Notes: generated from the sequence alone by a model not told the origin. Positions 28,126-37,300 are shown, counted from the stretch's first letter. The stretch is 64,000 bases of DNA from Laspinema sp963821735 (GCA_963821735.1 CAWGFK010000033.1:1-64000); one strand, 5' to 3'. Translations and numbers: made by a program.

Positions 28126-28154
28126 CACCCATTTAAAACCTGTGCTGCTTTATT
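28116..28154. terminator. Bidirectional terminator
   Basis: A 13-bp perfect inverted repeat (aataaagcagcac with gtgctgctttatt), with T and A runs on both sides. It serves the convergent GG-peptide gene (plus) and ATP-grasp gene (minus). Confidence 0.85.
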
Positions 28155-28160
28155 ATTTGT

Positions 28161-29069
28161 CTAAAAATGAGTTAAAAGATGAATAATTTTTTGAGTAATT
28201 GGATAGCCGGTTTGGTTTTCAAAATGGATAAACATCGGACTCGGATTGGCTTCTAAAAAAATATATTCCCCGGTGGGTTTCAAGCGCCAATCTATCGCAG
28301 TCCACTCCATCATAAACCCCCGGGCGATCGCCTTTGATTGTTGTGCCACCGAGAGGGGGGTCTCTAGGGGAATAATTCGCGCCTCACGATCCTCTCGAAA
28401 GTCTAAAAAAGGGCTGTGAATTTCAGCGGAATAAACGGCATCGCCAATCACATAAGTGCGGATATTGGTGCCGGGAATGTATTCTTGAATCGTGACAGGA
28501 GAAATACGGAGTACCTGATCGAGTCGTTCCCGCTCAAGATGAGCGGGGGTGATCAACTCCGTGGGTGCACCCCCATAGACGGGTTTAAAAATGAACTTTT
28601 TTCTGGTTCTCGCCAAAGCAATTATTTTCTGAGAATCATTACTAATGAGGGTAAGGGGAATGGGGATACCCAGTTGTTTGGCGAGGGTCAGTTGCCGGGG
28701 CTTTTCTTTATGAAATTGGTAAGCTTGCCAGGAATTAATCCATCGAGCAGGACAAAGTTGGATCAGCGATCGCACGAGGCTCATTGCATCACCCCATGCT
28801 ACTTTTTGCTGATCAGAGTTTTTGAGATGGGGAACATAAACCTCCCCCAGGCTTCTCCAAAAAACGCTTTTAATTTCTTTTAAATTTAATAAAATATTTC
28901 CGGGAAGCGTCAAATATCCCACCTCTATATCCGGTTGCCATGACATTTTGATTTGAGTGGGAAATAAACGAGTGTCTAAATAATTTACAGTGGCTCCAGC
29001 TTGAGATAAGGCTTCATGTATATGGACTGCATGGAGGTCATCTGACTGCCCTAAAATTAAAAATTTCAT
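28161..29069 (-). CDS. ATP-grasp ligase in the peptide cluster
   Basis: A 302-aa RimK-like ATP-grasp enzyme. Visible motifs: FIFKPVYGG (ATP-binding Lys loop), a TIQEYIPG segment (adenine contact), WTAIDWRL and FLEANPSPMF, the metal-binding end of the family; the NPSPMF end is also found in the ATP-grasp maturases of ribosomal peptides (graspetides). ATP-grasp enzymes make amide or ester bonds through an acyl phosphate. In this position it may cyclise or tag one of the GG precursors; the acid-rich core of the A1/A2 peptides would be suitable, the copy B peptide less so. It is only present in copy B. The stop lies next to the terminator, and 17 bp separate its start from the PPIase stop, so both are one transcript. 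Confidence 0.83.
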   Translation of the reverse strand: MKFLILGQSDDLHAVHIHEALSQAGATVNYLDTRLFPTQIKMSWQPDIEVGYLTLPGNILLNLKEIKSVFWRSLGEVYVPHLKNSDQQKVAWGDAMSLVRSLIQLCPARWINSWQAYQFHKEKPRQLTLAKQLGIPIPLTLISNDSQKIIALARTRKKFIFKPVYGGAPTELITPAHLERERLDQVLRISPVTIQEYIPGTNIRTYVIGDAVYSAEIHSPFLDFREDREARIIPLETPLSVAQQSKAIARGFMMEWTAIDWRLKPTGEYIFLEANPSPMFIHFENQTGYPITQKIIHLLTHF

Positions 29070-29086
29070 CGTTACTTTTCCTGAAA

Positions 29087-29824
29087 TTAGAGTGAATTAT
29101 GGAGAAGGTAGGTTAATTCACTGGTTAGCCACTGGCTAAAAATTTTATTCTGAATTTCTTCTCGCAAGTCAGGGATTAGTTCTGCACAGATGACCTCTTC
29201 AACCAGAAATAAATGATAACCGGCTTCAGTTTTTACGGGACCTCCCAGTTCTCCCACTGGGGTGCGAAAGATGTGGGCCGCTAATTCAGGAATTAACTGC
29301 GATCGCGTAACTGTTCCTTCGTATCCACAAACCATCCTTCGCCTTGCATCAATATCATAAAGATGCGCTGCATGGTAGAAGCTAATTTCACGTTCCTCGA
29401 TTTGATAAAAAAGCTCAAAGGCAACTCTTTGATAAGGAACGATAATTTGATAAAGCAAAATTTTTTCCAAATCAATTTTGTTTTCGGCAAAATATTTTTC
29501 TACTTCCTTAGAAAAGAGCGCATTTGCTAACTTTTTAGCCAGGAGGCGATCGCGAATTCCATTTTCCCAGTCATCGGTGGAAATCATGCAGTCCTCTAAC
29601 CAGGCTAAGGTGTCTGCTGCTTTTTCCAGTCGATTTTTAGCCCGAAATTGTTCAGCCTCTATTTGGATTTCTTCAGGGGTAACCGTAAGACCGCGCTCCG
29701 TTGCGCTCCTCTCAATAATCTGTTGAAATAATACTTTTTGATAGACTTCTCGAATCCGAATTTCTTTTTTCAGAGAATTAACAATCTCAACTAAATCAAG
29801 CCCCGCTTTAGCTAGATTATTCAT
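29087..29824 (-). CDS. Parvulin-type peptidylprolyl isomerase, copy B
   Basis: 245 aa from ATG 29822-29824, which has AAGGAAAT at a good distance and aligns with the start of copy A; the frame extends to 29911 without support. Same domain order as copy A: helical chaperone-like arm, then a PpiC/rotamase part ending VGELGGPVKTEAGYHLFLVEE. The similarity between both is continuous, so they come from one duplication. Lies downstream of the copy B GG peptide and upstream of the ATP-grasp gene. Role in precursor folding is inferred. Confidence 0.86.
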   Translation of the reverse strand: MNNLAKAGLDLVEIVNSLKKEIRIREVYQKVLFQQIIERSATERGLTVTPEEIQIEAEQFRAKNRLEKAADTLAWLEDCMISTDDWENGIRDRLLAKKLANALFSKEVEKYFAENKIDLEKILLYQIIVPYQRVAFELFYQIEEREISFYHAAHLYDIDARRRMVCGYEGTVTRSQLIPELAAHIFRTPVGELGGPVKTEAGYHLFLVEEVICAELIPDLREEIQNKIFSQWLTSELTYLLHNSL

Positions 29825-29970
29825 GACTTTATTTCCTTGATAATGATGGGGTGTGAGCTTAGGGCTAAAGATGAAGCAGGCGGGGTTGGGTAGGTAAACC
29901 AATGTTAACAACTCTGAGGAAGAAATAACCAGACTTGAGCTGAATTGGATGAATCATCCCCGCTAAAGAA

Positions 29971-30015
29971 CAAAAACTGCTGAAAGCTCAATCATTTATT
30001 TAGAGCTTTCAGCAG
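29971..30015 (-). terminator. Terminator after the copy B GG peptide
   Basis: On the minus strand, ctgctgaaagctc with gagctttcagcag followed by TTTTTG. It lies 22 bp after the peptide stop codon and should limit read-through into PPIase and ATP-grasp genes, as the hairpin at 17170 does in copy A. Confidence 0.82.
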
Positions 30016-30036
30016 TGTAGCTATTTCAAGTTATAG

Positions 30037-30375
30037 CTAAAAAGCAGGGTTGATTACCGCAGCAGAGGTGCTAGCAGAGAATGAACCACCCAAGAGTTGA
30101 GTCACAGCAACCGTGTCTGCTTTAGTGAAGGAGTAAGAGGGGATACCCCAGTTATTAATAGCATCGCCTTTTGCTCCAGCGGATGCACTATTGCTCATCG
30201 TAAATGGCGAGTTGACGTTAGTGGCAAAATTGTTTAATGAATTAAAATTCACTGAAACAATATCAGACTCAACATACGATCGCAAAATTGTCGAGGATGG
30301 AAAAGAGTAAGTACCACCTTGGATTGAAGTAGATTCAGAAAGATTTTCGACGTAGTTTAAGTCAGAAATAAACAT
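30037..30375 (-). CDS. Double-glycine-leader secreted peptide, copy B
   Basis: 112 aa. Leader MFISDLNYVENLSESTSIQGG aligns with the A1/A2 leader (MIISDLNHLEVV..VVGG), so the predicted mature part begins TYSFPSS. The mature part (about 91 aa) is rich in Ser, Asn, Thr and Ala, with hydrophobic alternation and no Cys; it has no similarity to the A1/A2 core. The ATG has AAGGAG about 7-8 bp upstream. The nearest operator of a five-fold array lies exactly 68 bp upstream, as in copy A. The combination of conserved leader and diverged core is typical for exported peptide families in which the transporter selects on the leader. Confidence 0.86.
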   Translation of the reverse strand: MFISDLNYVENLSESTSIQGGTYSFPSSTILRSYVESDIVSVNFNSLNNFATNVNSPFTMSNSASAGAKGDAINNWGIPSYSFTKADTVAVTQLLGGSFSASTSAAVINPAF

Positions 30376-30397
30376 GGCTTTCTCCTTTCAGTTTTAT

Positions 30398-30785
30398 TCA
30401 GTAGTTTGCTGATTTATTTGGGTTTAAACTCCAGTTCTCTGTTGCCATTTTGGCAGATTCTTTTCAGATTGACCCAGGAGGTTAACTGTCTTTATAGTAG
30501 TCAGTTTTCTCAGGGTTTGTTTGCCATTTTGGCAGGTTCTTTTCAGATTGACCCAGGAGGTTAACTGTCTTTATAGTAGTCAGTTTTCTCAGGGTTTGTT
30601 TGCCATTTTGGCAGATTCTTTTCAGATTGACCCAGGAGGTTAACTGTCTTTATAGTAGTCAGTTTTCTCAGGGTTTGTTTGCCATTTTGGCAGGTTCTTT
30701 TCAGATTCACCCAGGAGATTAACTGTCTTTATAGTAGTCAGTTTTCTCAGGGTTTGTTTGCCATTTTGGCAGGTTCTTTTCAGGA
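30398..30785 (-). promoter_or_regulatory. Five-fold tandem operator-promoter array, exact 79-bp period (copy B)
   Basis: Operators TGCCAAAATGGCA (minus strand) begin on the plus strand at 30443, 30522, 30601, 30680 and 30759: an exact period of 79. In the four upstream units the operator is followed by 22 bp, then TACTAT (TAN3T), then AAAGACAGTTAACCTCC. The unit divides 13+22+6+38, the same as array A, although the intervening sequence is mostly different. The stretch after the -10 box (AAAGACAGT) is conserved between the arrays. Confidence 0.85.
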
Positions 30786-30898
30786 AGGTGACATTACCTT
30801 ATCAGCTTGGATTAGAAAGGGTCATTAACGCTTGATAGGATTGATTCTCTCAATAACCTAGACTGCTACTCTAAAATTGATAAAACCTCATGAACAGG

Positions 30899-30945
30899 CA
30901 AAAAAGCTGCTTGATTTTGAATTAATCTCAAAATCAAGGCAGCTT
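30899..30945 (-). terminator. Terminator after the HetP-domain gene B
   Basis: On the minus strand a strong stem (aagctgccttgattttga with tcaaaatcaagcagctt) followed by TTTTTTG. It lies about 85 bp after the stop of the HetP-domain gene and separates it from the promoter array, exactly as in copy A. Confidence 0.86.
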
Positions 30946-31031
30946 CTAGCTCAAGAATTAAAAAAATTGAAAATTTGGATATTCAGAAGGTTGTGTAAAT
31001 TAAGTCCGGTAACAGGGTTTTAAATGTAGCT

Positions 31032-31415
31032 TCACCAATTTTCTAAAAAAATAGGCTTTTGCTCAGAATCTAGGGTCAAATGACTGGAGCCGCCTGTGAC
31101 CTCTTGGAGCTGCTTGTCCAGAATTTCGACATAAGCTAAATCTTTGACCGCTAGGGTGCGGGAGGGTTCTCCTTCAGAATCGTTATCATTGGCTCGATGA
31201 CGACTTTCAGTCTGACCGAGGCGCTGTTCTTTCATTAACCGATTGTAGGTCCGATAGGGGATATAGTGGAGCGGATTATAGCCGCCAAAGCGCAGAATTA
31301 ATACACAAGCCCAAGAATACTTTCCGGACAGAATGGCTTCTACGACTAGATCGAATTGTTCTTGTGTCATCACCTTGTTAAGCTGATTGTTGGCATAAGA
31401 CATGGGATAAGTCAT
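31032..31415 (-). CDS. HetP-domain protein with C-terminal double-glycine leader, copy B
   Basis: 127 aa, paralogue of the protein at 18.7 kb. HetP domain at about 14-75 (MTQEQFDLVVEAILSGKYSW..LILRFGGYNPLHYIPYRTYNR). After a charged linker, VKDLAYVEILDKQLQEVTGG aligns with the GG-peptide leaders, then an 18-residue tail with no similarity to the copy A tail. So domain and leader are conserved while the tail has diverged, the same pattern as in the small peptides. GAGGAG lies about 10 bp before the ATG. It follows hlyD by 39 bp, no operator of its own. Confidence 0.86.
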   Translation of the reverse strand: MTYPMSYANNQLNKVMTQEQFDLVVEAILSGKYSWACVLILRFGGYNPLHYIPYRTYNRLMKEQRLGQTESRHRANDNDSEGEPSRTLAVKDLAYVEILDKQLQEVTGGSSHLTLDSEQKPIFLENW

Positions 31416-31454
31416 GTTCTATTTCTCCTCATGGGTACAGGGGTAAACAACAGT

Positions 31455-33455
31455 TTAAAAATTAAGTCCATCTTCTTTAAGTTGCCGAATGGGGTCCAGG
31501 AAAAGGTCAAGGATGCGACGTTTTTTAATGATGATATCTGCATTGGCGGTTTGACCTGGTTTAAAATAGATGGGTTTTTGATTTTCGATGACGTGGTTGC
31601 GCTCTAGGGCAATTTCAACTTTATAGACATCCCCCAACTGTTGATCGGGTTTGGTGTCAGCGGAGATTGAGGTAACCGTTCCGGTAATCATCCCGTACTG
31701 TTGATAGGGATAGGCATCAAATTTAACTTGAGCAGTCATGCCCGTTTCCATAAACCCGGCATCGGGGTTGCTGACACTGGCAGAGAGGACCAGAGGAACA
31801 TCATCCGGCGCGATCGCCGCTATCATTTGTCCCGGTTGCACCACTTCCCCGGGGTTCTTGAGTTCCAGGGAAGTCACCACTCCATCAATCGGTGCATACA
31901 AAAATCGGTTGTTCAGTTGAGCTTTTGCCATTGTCTTGCGATTTTGGGTATCGATGATTTCTGCTTTGAGGCTGCTCAATTCGAGTTCGAGTTGTTCTAT
32001 GCGTTGTTGGGATTCCAGTTGAATCCGTTCGGCTTCGGTGTGCTTTTGGGCTAACTGGTGTTTTAACCGATTTAATTCTTCTTGGGCTTGCATAACTTTA
32101 CCTTCTGTTTCGGTAATTCGCTGCTGTTGGGTTCGCAAGGCTTGTTCGGCTTCAAATAAGCGCTCTCGCACTTGGGCGGCTTCTGACATTTGCGATCGCA
32201 GGGCAGCAGAGGTGCGATCGCGCAAGGTTTGGGCGGCTTCAAAGAGTCGCTCTTGGGCTTGGGTGACATCGGAAATTTGCGCTCTCGTCAAAACATTTTG
32301 CCGATCGCGCATGGCTTGTTCTGCTTCAAATAACCGCTCTTTGGCTTGACTCCCTTCGGCCATTTGGGCGCGAATCAAGGCATTTCGGCGATCGCGCAGG
32401 GCTTGTTCTGCCTGAAACAGATTTTCTTTGGACAATGCCCCCTCTTCTACCAACGGTGTGAGTCGTTCTACTCGCTCTTCCTGCGCTTGAACATCGGTTT
32501 CTAATTGTGCGATTAATTCCTGGCTTTTCTGTTCCAGAGGTTCCAAAAACTCCCGTCGTTCCCCCTGGGCGCTTACATCGGTTTGTAATTGCTCGATTAG
32601 TTGATCCGTCTTGTCTTCCAGGGGAACTAACCGTTCGCGCCGTTGTTCTTGAGCCAGGATATCGGCTTGGAGTTGGGCGACGAGTTCCTCAGATTGTGAG
32701 ACCAGGGGGACGAGGCCCTGGAGTCGGGCTTCTAGGGCGATCGCATCGGATTGCTGCTGGGAGAGCATCGCCTCAATGGTTTTGAGATTATTCTGGGCTT
32801 GGGCGATCGCTGTTTCATGAGCTTTTGTCTCTGCTTCGGCTATGCTCATTCGACTTTTGCCTTCTTGACGAGCCGTTTCCATCGCACTTTGTTTTTGCAC
32901 CGCTTGCAATTCCAAGGCTGACAATTGCGACTCGATGCGGGTGATTTCTGCTGCCGGGAGGGTCGTATCCAGTTCGGCAATGATTTGCCCCGCTTTCACG
33001 TGGCTGCCCTCGGTTACGGCAATTTTGGCCACTCGCCCTAAATCTACAGGATGGACCTGATATACATTTCCTTGGGGAATCAACTCACCTCGGGCTTGAC
33101 CCACTTCGTTGATTTCCCCGAACCAAGCCCAAACTAAAAAGGTTAGACAAAAGGCTAACCCTCCCCCTAAAAGCTGACGCGGAAAAGCCGCAGTGGGTTG
33201 ATCCAGCAAGGTTTGAACCGATGGAGACCAGTGAGGATTGCTCGGTTGGGACTGCTCAAACCCTGGGGTTTCTGGATTCAGGGCTGTTCGCGATGGACGC
33301 AAGGCACTAGCAATTCCCCCATAGATAGAAGGGGTGCGATCGCCTGGACTCGATGGATGAGGCTGCACAACTCTAGGGTGAGAGGGCGGCAAGATTGTAC
33401 CCTCTGGGGTGTGAGTTGTACTCCGGTGTTCTCTAGGTCGGACATTCAAATTCAT
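31455..33455 (-). CDS. HlyD-type membrane-fusion adaptor with extra-long coiled-coil hairpin, copy B
   Basis: 666 aa from ATG 33453-33455 (MNLNVRP; AAGGAAAG upstream), matching the start of copy A. Cytoplasmic N-terminus with a YGGIA motif, one membrane span (GGGLAFCLTFLVWAWFG, about 125-145), first lipoyl half (QVHPVDLGRVAKIAVTEGSHVKAGQII), then about 320 residues of coiled coil, second lipoyl half (YAPIDGVVTSLELKNPGEVVQPGQM) and beta-barrel. HlyD proteins usually have 380-480 aa; the extra length comes from tandem 29-residue repeats (ERLFEAEQALRDR type, four copies) and about three 31-residue repeats before them. A longer hairpin would mean a longer periplasmic span. Works with the HetC-type exporter and a TolC-like channel not seen here. 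Confidence 0.92.
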   Translation of the reverse strand: MNLNVRPREHRSTTHTPEGTILPPSHPRVVQPHPSSPGDRTPSIYGGIASALRPSRTALNPETPGFEQSQPSNPHWSPSVQTLLDQPTAAFPRQLLGGGLAFCLTFLVWAWFGEINEVGQARGELIPQGNVYQVHPVDLGRVAKIAVTEGSHVKAGQIIAELDTTLPAAEITRIESQLSALELQAVQKQSAMETARQEGKSRMSIAEAETKAHETAIAQAQNNLKTIEAMLSQQQSDAIALEARLQGLVPLVSQSEELVAQLQADILAQEQRRERLVPLEDKTDQLIEQLQTDVSAQGERREFLEPLEQKSQELIAQLETDVQAQEERVERLTPLVEEGALSKENLFQAEQALRDRRNALIRAQMAEGSQAKERLFEAEQAMRDRQNVLTRAQISDVTQAQERLFEAAQTLRDRTSAALRSQMSEAAQVRERLFEAEQALRTQQQRITETEGKVMQAQEELNRLKHQLAQKHTEAERIQLESQQRIEQLELELSSLKAEIIDTQNRKTMAKAQLNNRFLYAPIDGVVTSLELKNPGEVVQPGQMIAAIAPDDVPLVLSASVSNPDAGFMETGMTAQVKFDAYPYQQYGMITGTVTSISADTKPDQQLGDVYKVEIALERNHVIENQKPIYFKPGQTANADIIIKKRRILDLFLDPIRQLKEDGLNF

Positions 33456-33667
33456 AGTCCTGCTTTCCTTTATCGGTAGCTTGGAGTAACCCGGGAACTC
33501 CGCTATTTTTGAACGGAGTCCAGTGCTATAGCTAGGCACCCTTGTTTGCGTCAGACTTCTAACTCAGGGGTCCTGGAGAAGATTCTTTGGTTTCAGAATC
33601 TTCATTACTATTTTTTTGTGAAGATTTTCTAAAGAAGCCGAAATTTGGGAACTTCGTCTCAGTGAAT

Positions 33668-33707
33668 ATACTAAATCCGGAAATTCAATTTATTTGCCAA
33701 ATTGGCA
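33668..33707 (-). promoter_or_regulatory. Operator-promoter of the hlyD-hetP unit B
   Basis: Minus strand TGCCAATTTGGCA (33707-33695), 21 bp, then TAGTAT (33673-33668). The central bases differ from the other operators but both half-sites are intact. The leader to the hlyD ATG is about 205 nt. Confidence 0.78.
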
Positions 33708-34168
33708 CAAAAGTTACCAATTTTATAATTCCTTTATGATTCAACCGGCAACGAGGGCTTTTTTCTGATTTTTAGTCAGCCCCTAGAACAATACAAAACT
33801 TTACATTTAAGGAATTTTACGGACTATAAATTTCCTGAAAACCTGAAATTATTCCTGAGTCTAAACCCGCCAAAGGTTATATATACCGGGCTATTCCCCC
33901 GGTCTCACTCCAATTTTTCCCCCGAATTCAGGGGATCATCTTCCCTAGAAATCGGCTGAATTTAGCCGGTTCAGGCGTGATCCCCGTAACTTTTCTTCAT
34001 CAAGGGGAGGGTTCAGAATAGGACCCGAACCCACCCACTGGATTTTCGGATCCTGGGTCTGTCTTTCCCTCACAATAGCAACCGGATTGTTGTCTAAGTG
34101 TTGAGAGGATTAGATAAGGGGATTGCAAAATATAAATCCTCCAAATGTTCAACTGAAAGGAAGGGATG

Positions 34169-34223
34169 TGTAGGGGCGCAATGCTTGCGCCCTGAATTGG
34201 GCTTCGAGCATTGCGCCCCTACA
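34169..34223. repeat. Dispersed palindrome tgtaggggcgcaatgc...gcattgcgcccctaca
   Basis: A 55-bp near-perfect inverted repeat with GGGCGCAATGCTTGCGCCC-type halves, the same motif as inside the element at 18430. Intergenic, between the hetC-like gene B and the hlyD promoter B. Confidence 0.75.
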
Positions 34224-34304
34224 TTGACGGGGCTACTCCGTTGATCCGTCACTAGGAACGAACGTTTTGGAGATTTTATTTTTTGGAGTTCCCTAACTGA
34301 AATA

Positions 34305-37300
34305 TCACAAGTCAAGCTGTTGTTGAGCCAGATGATAGTAAAGACCTTGTTGCTTCATTAGTTGGTCATGATTGCCGGACTCCACGAGAAGTCCGCGATC
34401 GAGGACGAGAATACAATCGGCATTGCGGACCGTCGAGAGGCGGTGGGCAATAATAAACGTGGTGCGATCGCGGCGAATCTGCTCCAAATTCTGCTGAAAT
34501 CGGCGCTCTGACTCGGTATCCAGAGAACTCGTCGCTTCATCTAATATCAAAATTTGCGGATTCCCTAACAACGCCCGGGCGATCGCAATCCGCTGGCGCT
34601 GACCCCCGGAAAGGGACGATCCCCGCTCCCCCACCTTCGTATTATATCCCCCAGCCATCTCCTGAATAAACCCATGTGCCTCCGCCAGTTTTGCCACATC
34701 CACCACGGTATCAAGGGAGATATCCTCATTAAAGAGGGTGATATTTTCAGCGATCGTCCCAGAAAACAGAAAGCACTCTTGGGGGACTACCCCCATCTGA
34801 CTGCGTAAAGAATGGGGAGAAACCCGACAAATATCATGACCATCAATCCAAATCCGACCGCTAGTCGGGTAATATAACCCCTGTAGTAAATTGACCAGGG
34901 TACTTTTCCCGGACCCACTGCGACCCACAATGGCGATCGTTTGTCCCGGTTGTACCTCCAAGCAAATATTTTCCAGGACATTGCGTTCCATATCCTCACT
35001 GTATCGAAAGGTCACATTTTCCAAGCGCATATAACCTTGGAGTTTCGGTAGAACTAACATTTGGCTTCCCGCAGGTTCCTCCGGTTCGGTAGAGAGGACA
35101 TCATTGAGGCGTTCTACAGAAATCCAAACCTCCTGAAGTTCGTCCCAGAGATTGACTAAGGCTAAAACCGGAGAAATCACGCGGCCAATCATCATATTAA
35201 AAGCCATCAATTGACCAATCGTCAGGTCTCCTTGGATCACCAGCAGGGAACCATACCATAACAGAGCAATATTGCCCAAGCTATCAATAACTCCCCCAGT
35301 TGTTTGTAAAATTAGCCCTAATTTCTGAGCGCGAAATCGGGCATTCAGAGAGGTGACTAATCGGTCTTCCCAACGCCACCGTAACTCCCGCTCTGCTGCC
35401 GAGGTTTTGACTGTGGAAATTCCCGTCATCATCTCCACCAAGGAGGAGTTTTGTTCAGCGGAAGCATTGAACACTTCGCGGGAGACTCGCCGCATGAAGG
35501 GAGTAGCCACTAAGGTTAAAATGGCGATGGGAGGGATCAAGGCTAACACCAAGACCGTCAGACGGGCGTTGTAATACAACATTAAGCCTAAATAGACAAA
35601 ACCCGTGAGGAAATTTAACCAGGCCAACACCACTTGACCGATTAAAAATCGTTGGATTTTCTGGTTTTCCTGAACTCGGGTAATGATATCCCCCACGCGA
35701 CGGGATTCAAAAAATTTCAGGGGTAATTGTAAGGTATGACTGATAAATCCCGAAATTAAAGTTAGATCAATGCGGTTGGAAAAGTAATCTAGGAGGTAGG
35801 CCCGGGTTGCCCCGATCGCCATACTGCCTAATCCAAATATTAAGGCTCCTAAAGAAAAGACTGTCAGGGCATTCACACTTTTATTCACAACCACTTGGTC
35901 GATAATAATTTGTGTGAATAAAGGGCTGACAATGCCAAAGATTTGGATGAGTATAGAAGCCAGGATAATTTGCACCGCGAGGGTGCGGTAGGGCCAGAGA
36001 ACCTGAAAGAAACTACCCAGGTTTCGTTCTCGACTGGTGGCATTTTCTAGGCGTTCGGTGGGGTCGAGGAGCAGGGCGTAACCCGTCCAACTGTTGAGAA
36101 ATTCTGATTTGGGAAGCCACCGTTTACCTTCAGCAGGGTCGGAAACGAGAATCCGTTGCCCTTGAACTTTATAAATGACAACATAATGAATGCCCTCCCA
36201 GTGAGCAATCCAGGGATTCTTTTGGTCCGCTAAACCGCTGAGGGAGGCGCGCACGGGTCGGGCGTGGAATCCCAGGGTTTCAGCAGCTTTGGCGAGGCTT
36301 TTGAGAGAGGTTCCGGAACGTCCGACGTTCGCCATTTCTCGGACTAAGTTGAGGCTAAAGCGTTTCCCCCAATATTTACCAATCATGACTAAACAGGCGG
36401 CACCACAATCGGAGGTGGATTGCTGTTGGAGATGGGGATATTGGGCTAAGGTATCCAGAACCCGACGCCCGATCGGTTTGGGAAAGATGGCGGTATGGTT
36501 TGGGGGGCGACTGCTGGGGGGATGGTGATTTGGTGAGGGACTGTTGGACTGGGGGATTACCGCGTGAGAGGTGAGGGATAGCGGGACCTTTTGGTGTCCA
36601 TTTTTTTGGCGATCGCCTGCTAACTGGGGTGCGATCGTGCTGGCGGATTCCCAATGGACCCGAGGCAGGGTGAGTACCTCAATGTCGGTGTGAGCAATCC
36701 AGTCCGGGGGGGTTTCCTGGGGATATCCCCAACTTGTTCCCATCCCCTGAATTTGCACCGGAGAGGAGTGATTAGATGCGTCACTATACCCCTGAATTTG
36801 GCCGGTCCGCAGCCAGTAATGACCCTCCTGGGTGGGGGTGACTTGTGCTAAGGAGGAGCCAGCCGGAATGTGTTTTTCCTGGAGATAGGGCAACAGTTGG
36901 CGAATCTGATGACTAGAGAGCGATCGCAGTTCGGTGAGGGTTTTGAGAAAGAGTTGGGATTGCCGTTGAGCGGTTTGTTCCTGCAAATAGGCTTGAAACC
37001 GGGGAATTTCCCTTAACTGGCTTGTCAATTCAGCTTGGGGGATGTGAGCATAAATCCCGGCAGTGGCAGCAACTGCGCGATAACTCAGGGGCTGCGATCG
37101 CCACAAGTGGTCCCCGCCAAAGCTATCTCCTACCTCTAGGACCATCGCACAAGTTTCTCGCTGGCGTTCGGGATCAAATCCTAATAACCGCACTCGCCCT
37201 TGATGAATCAAGTAACAAGTGCCATTGATAGCAGTTAGGGTCTCTACCGCTTCGGGATCTGTTGCCGCCAAGGAAAACAATTCATCTCCGACTTGAAACT

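Noticed and set aside
30398..30785. Second regular repeat block resembling a CRISPR array
   Set aside because: Same reason: identical 79-bp units with an operator and -10 box, no spacers.
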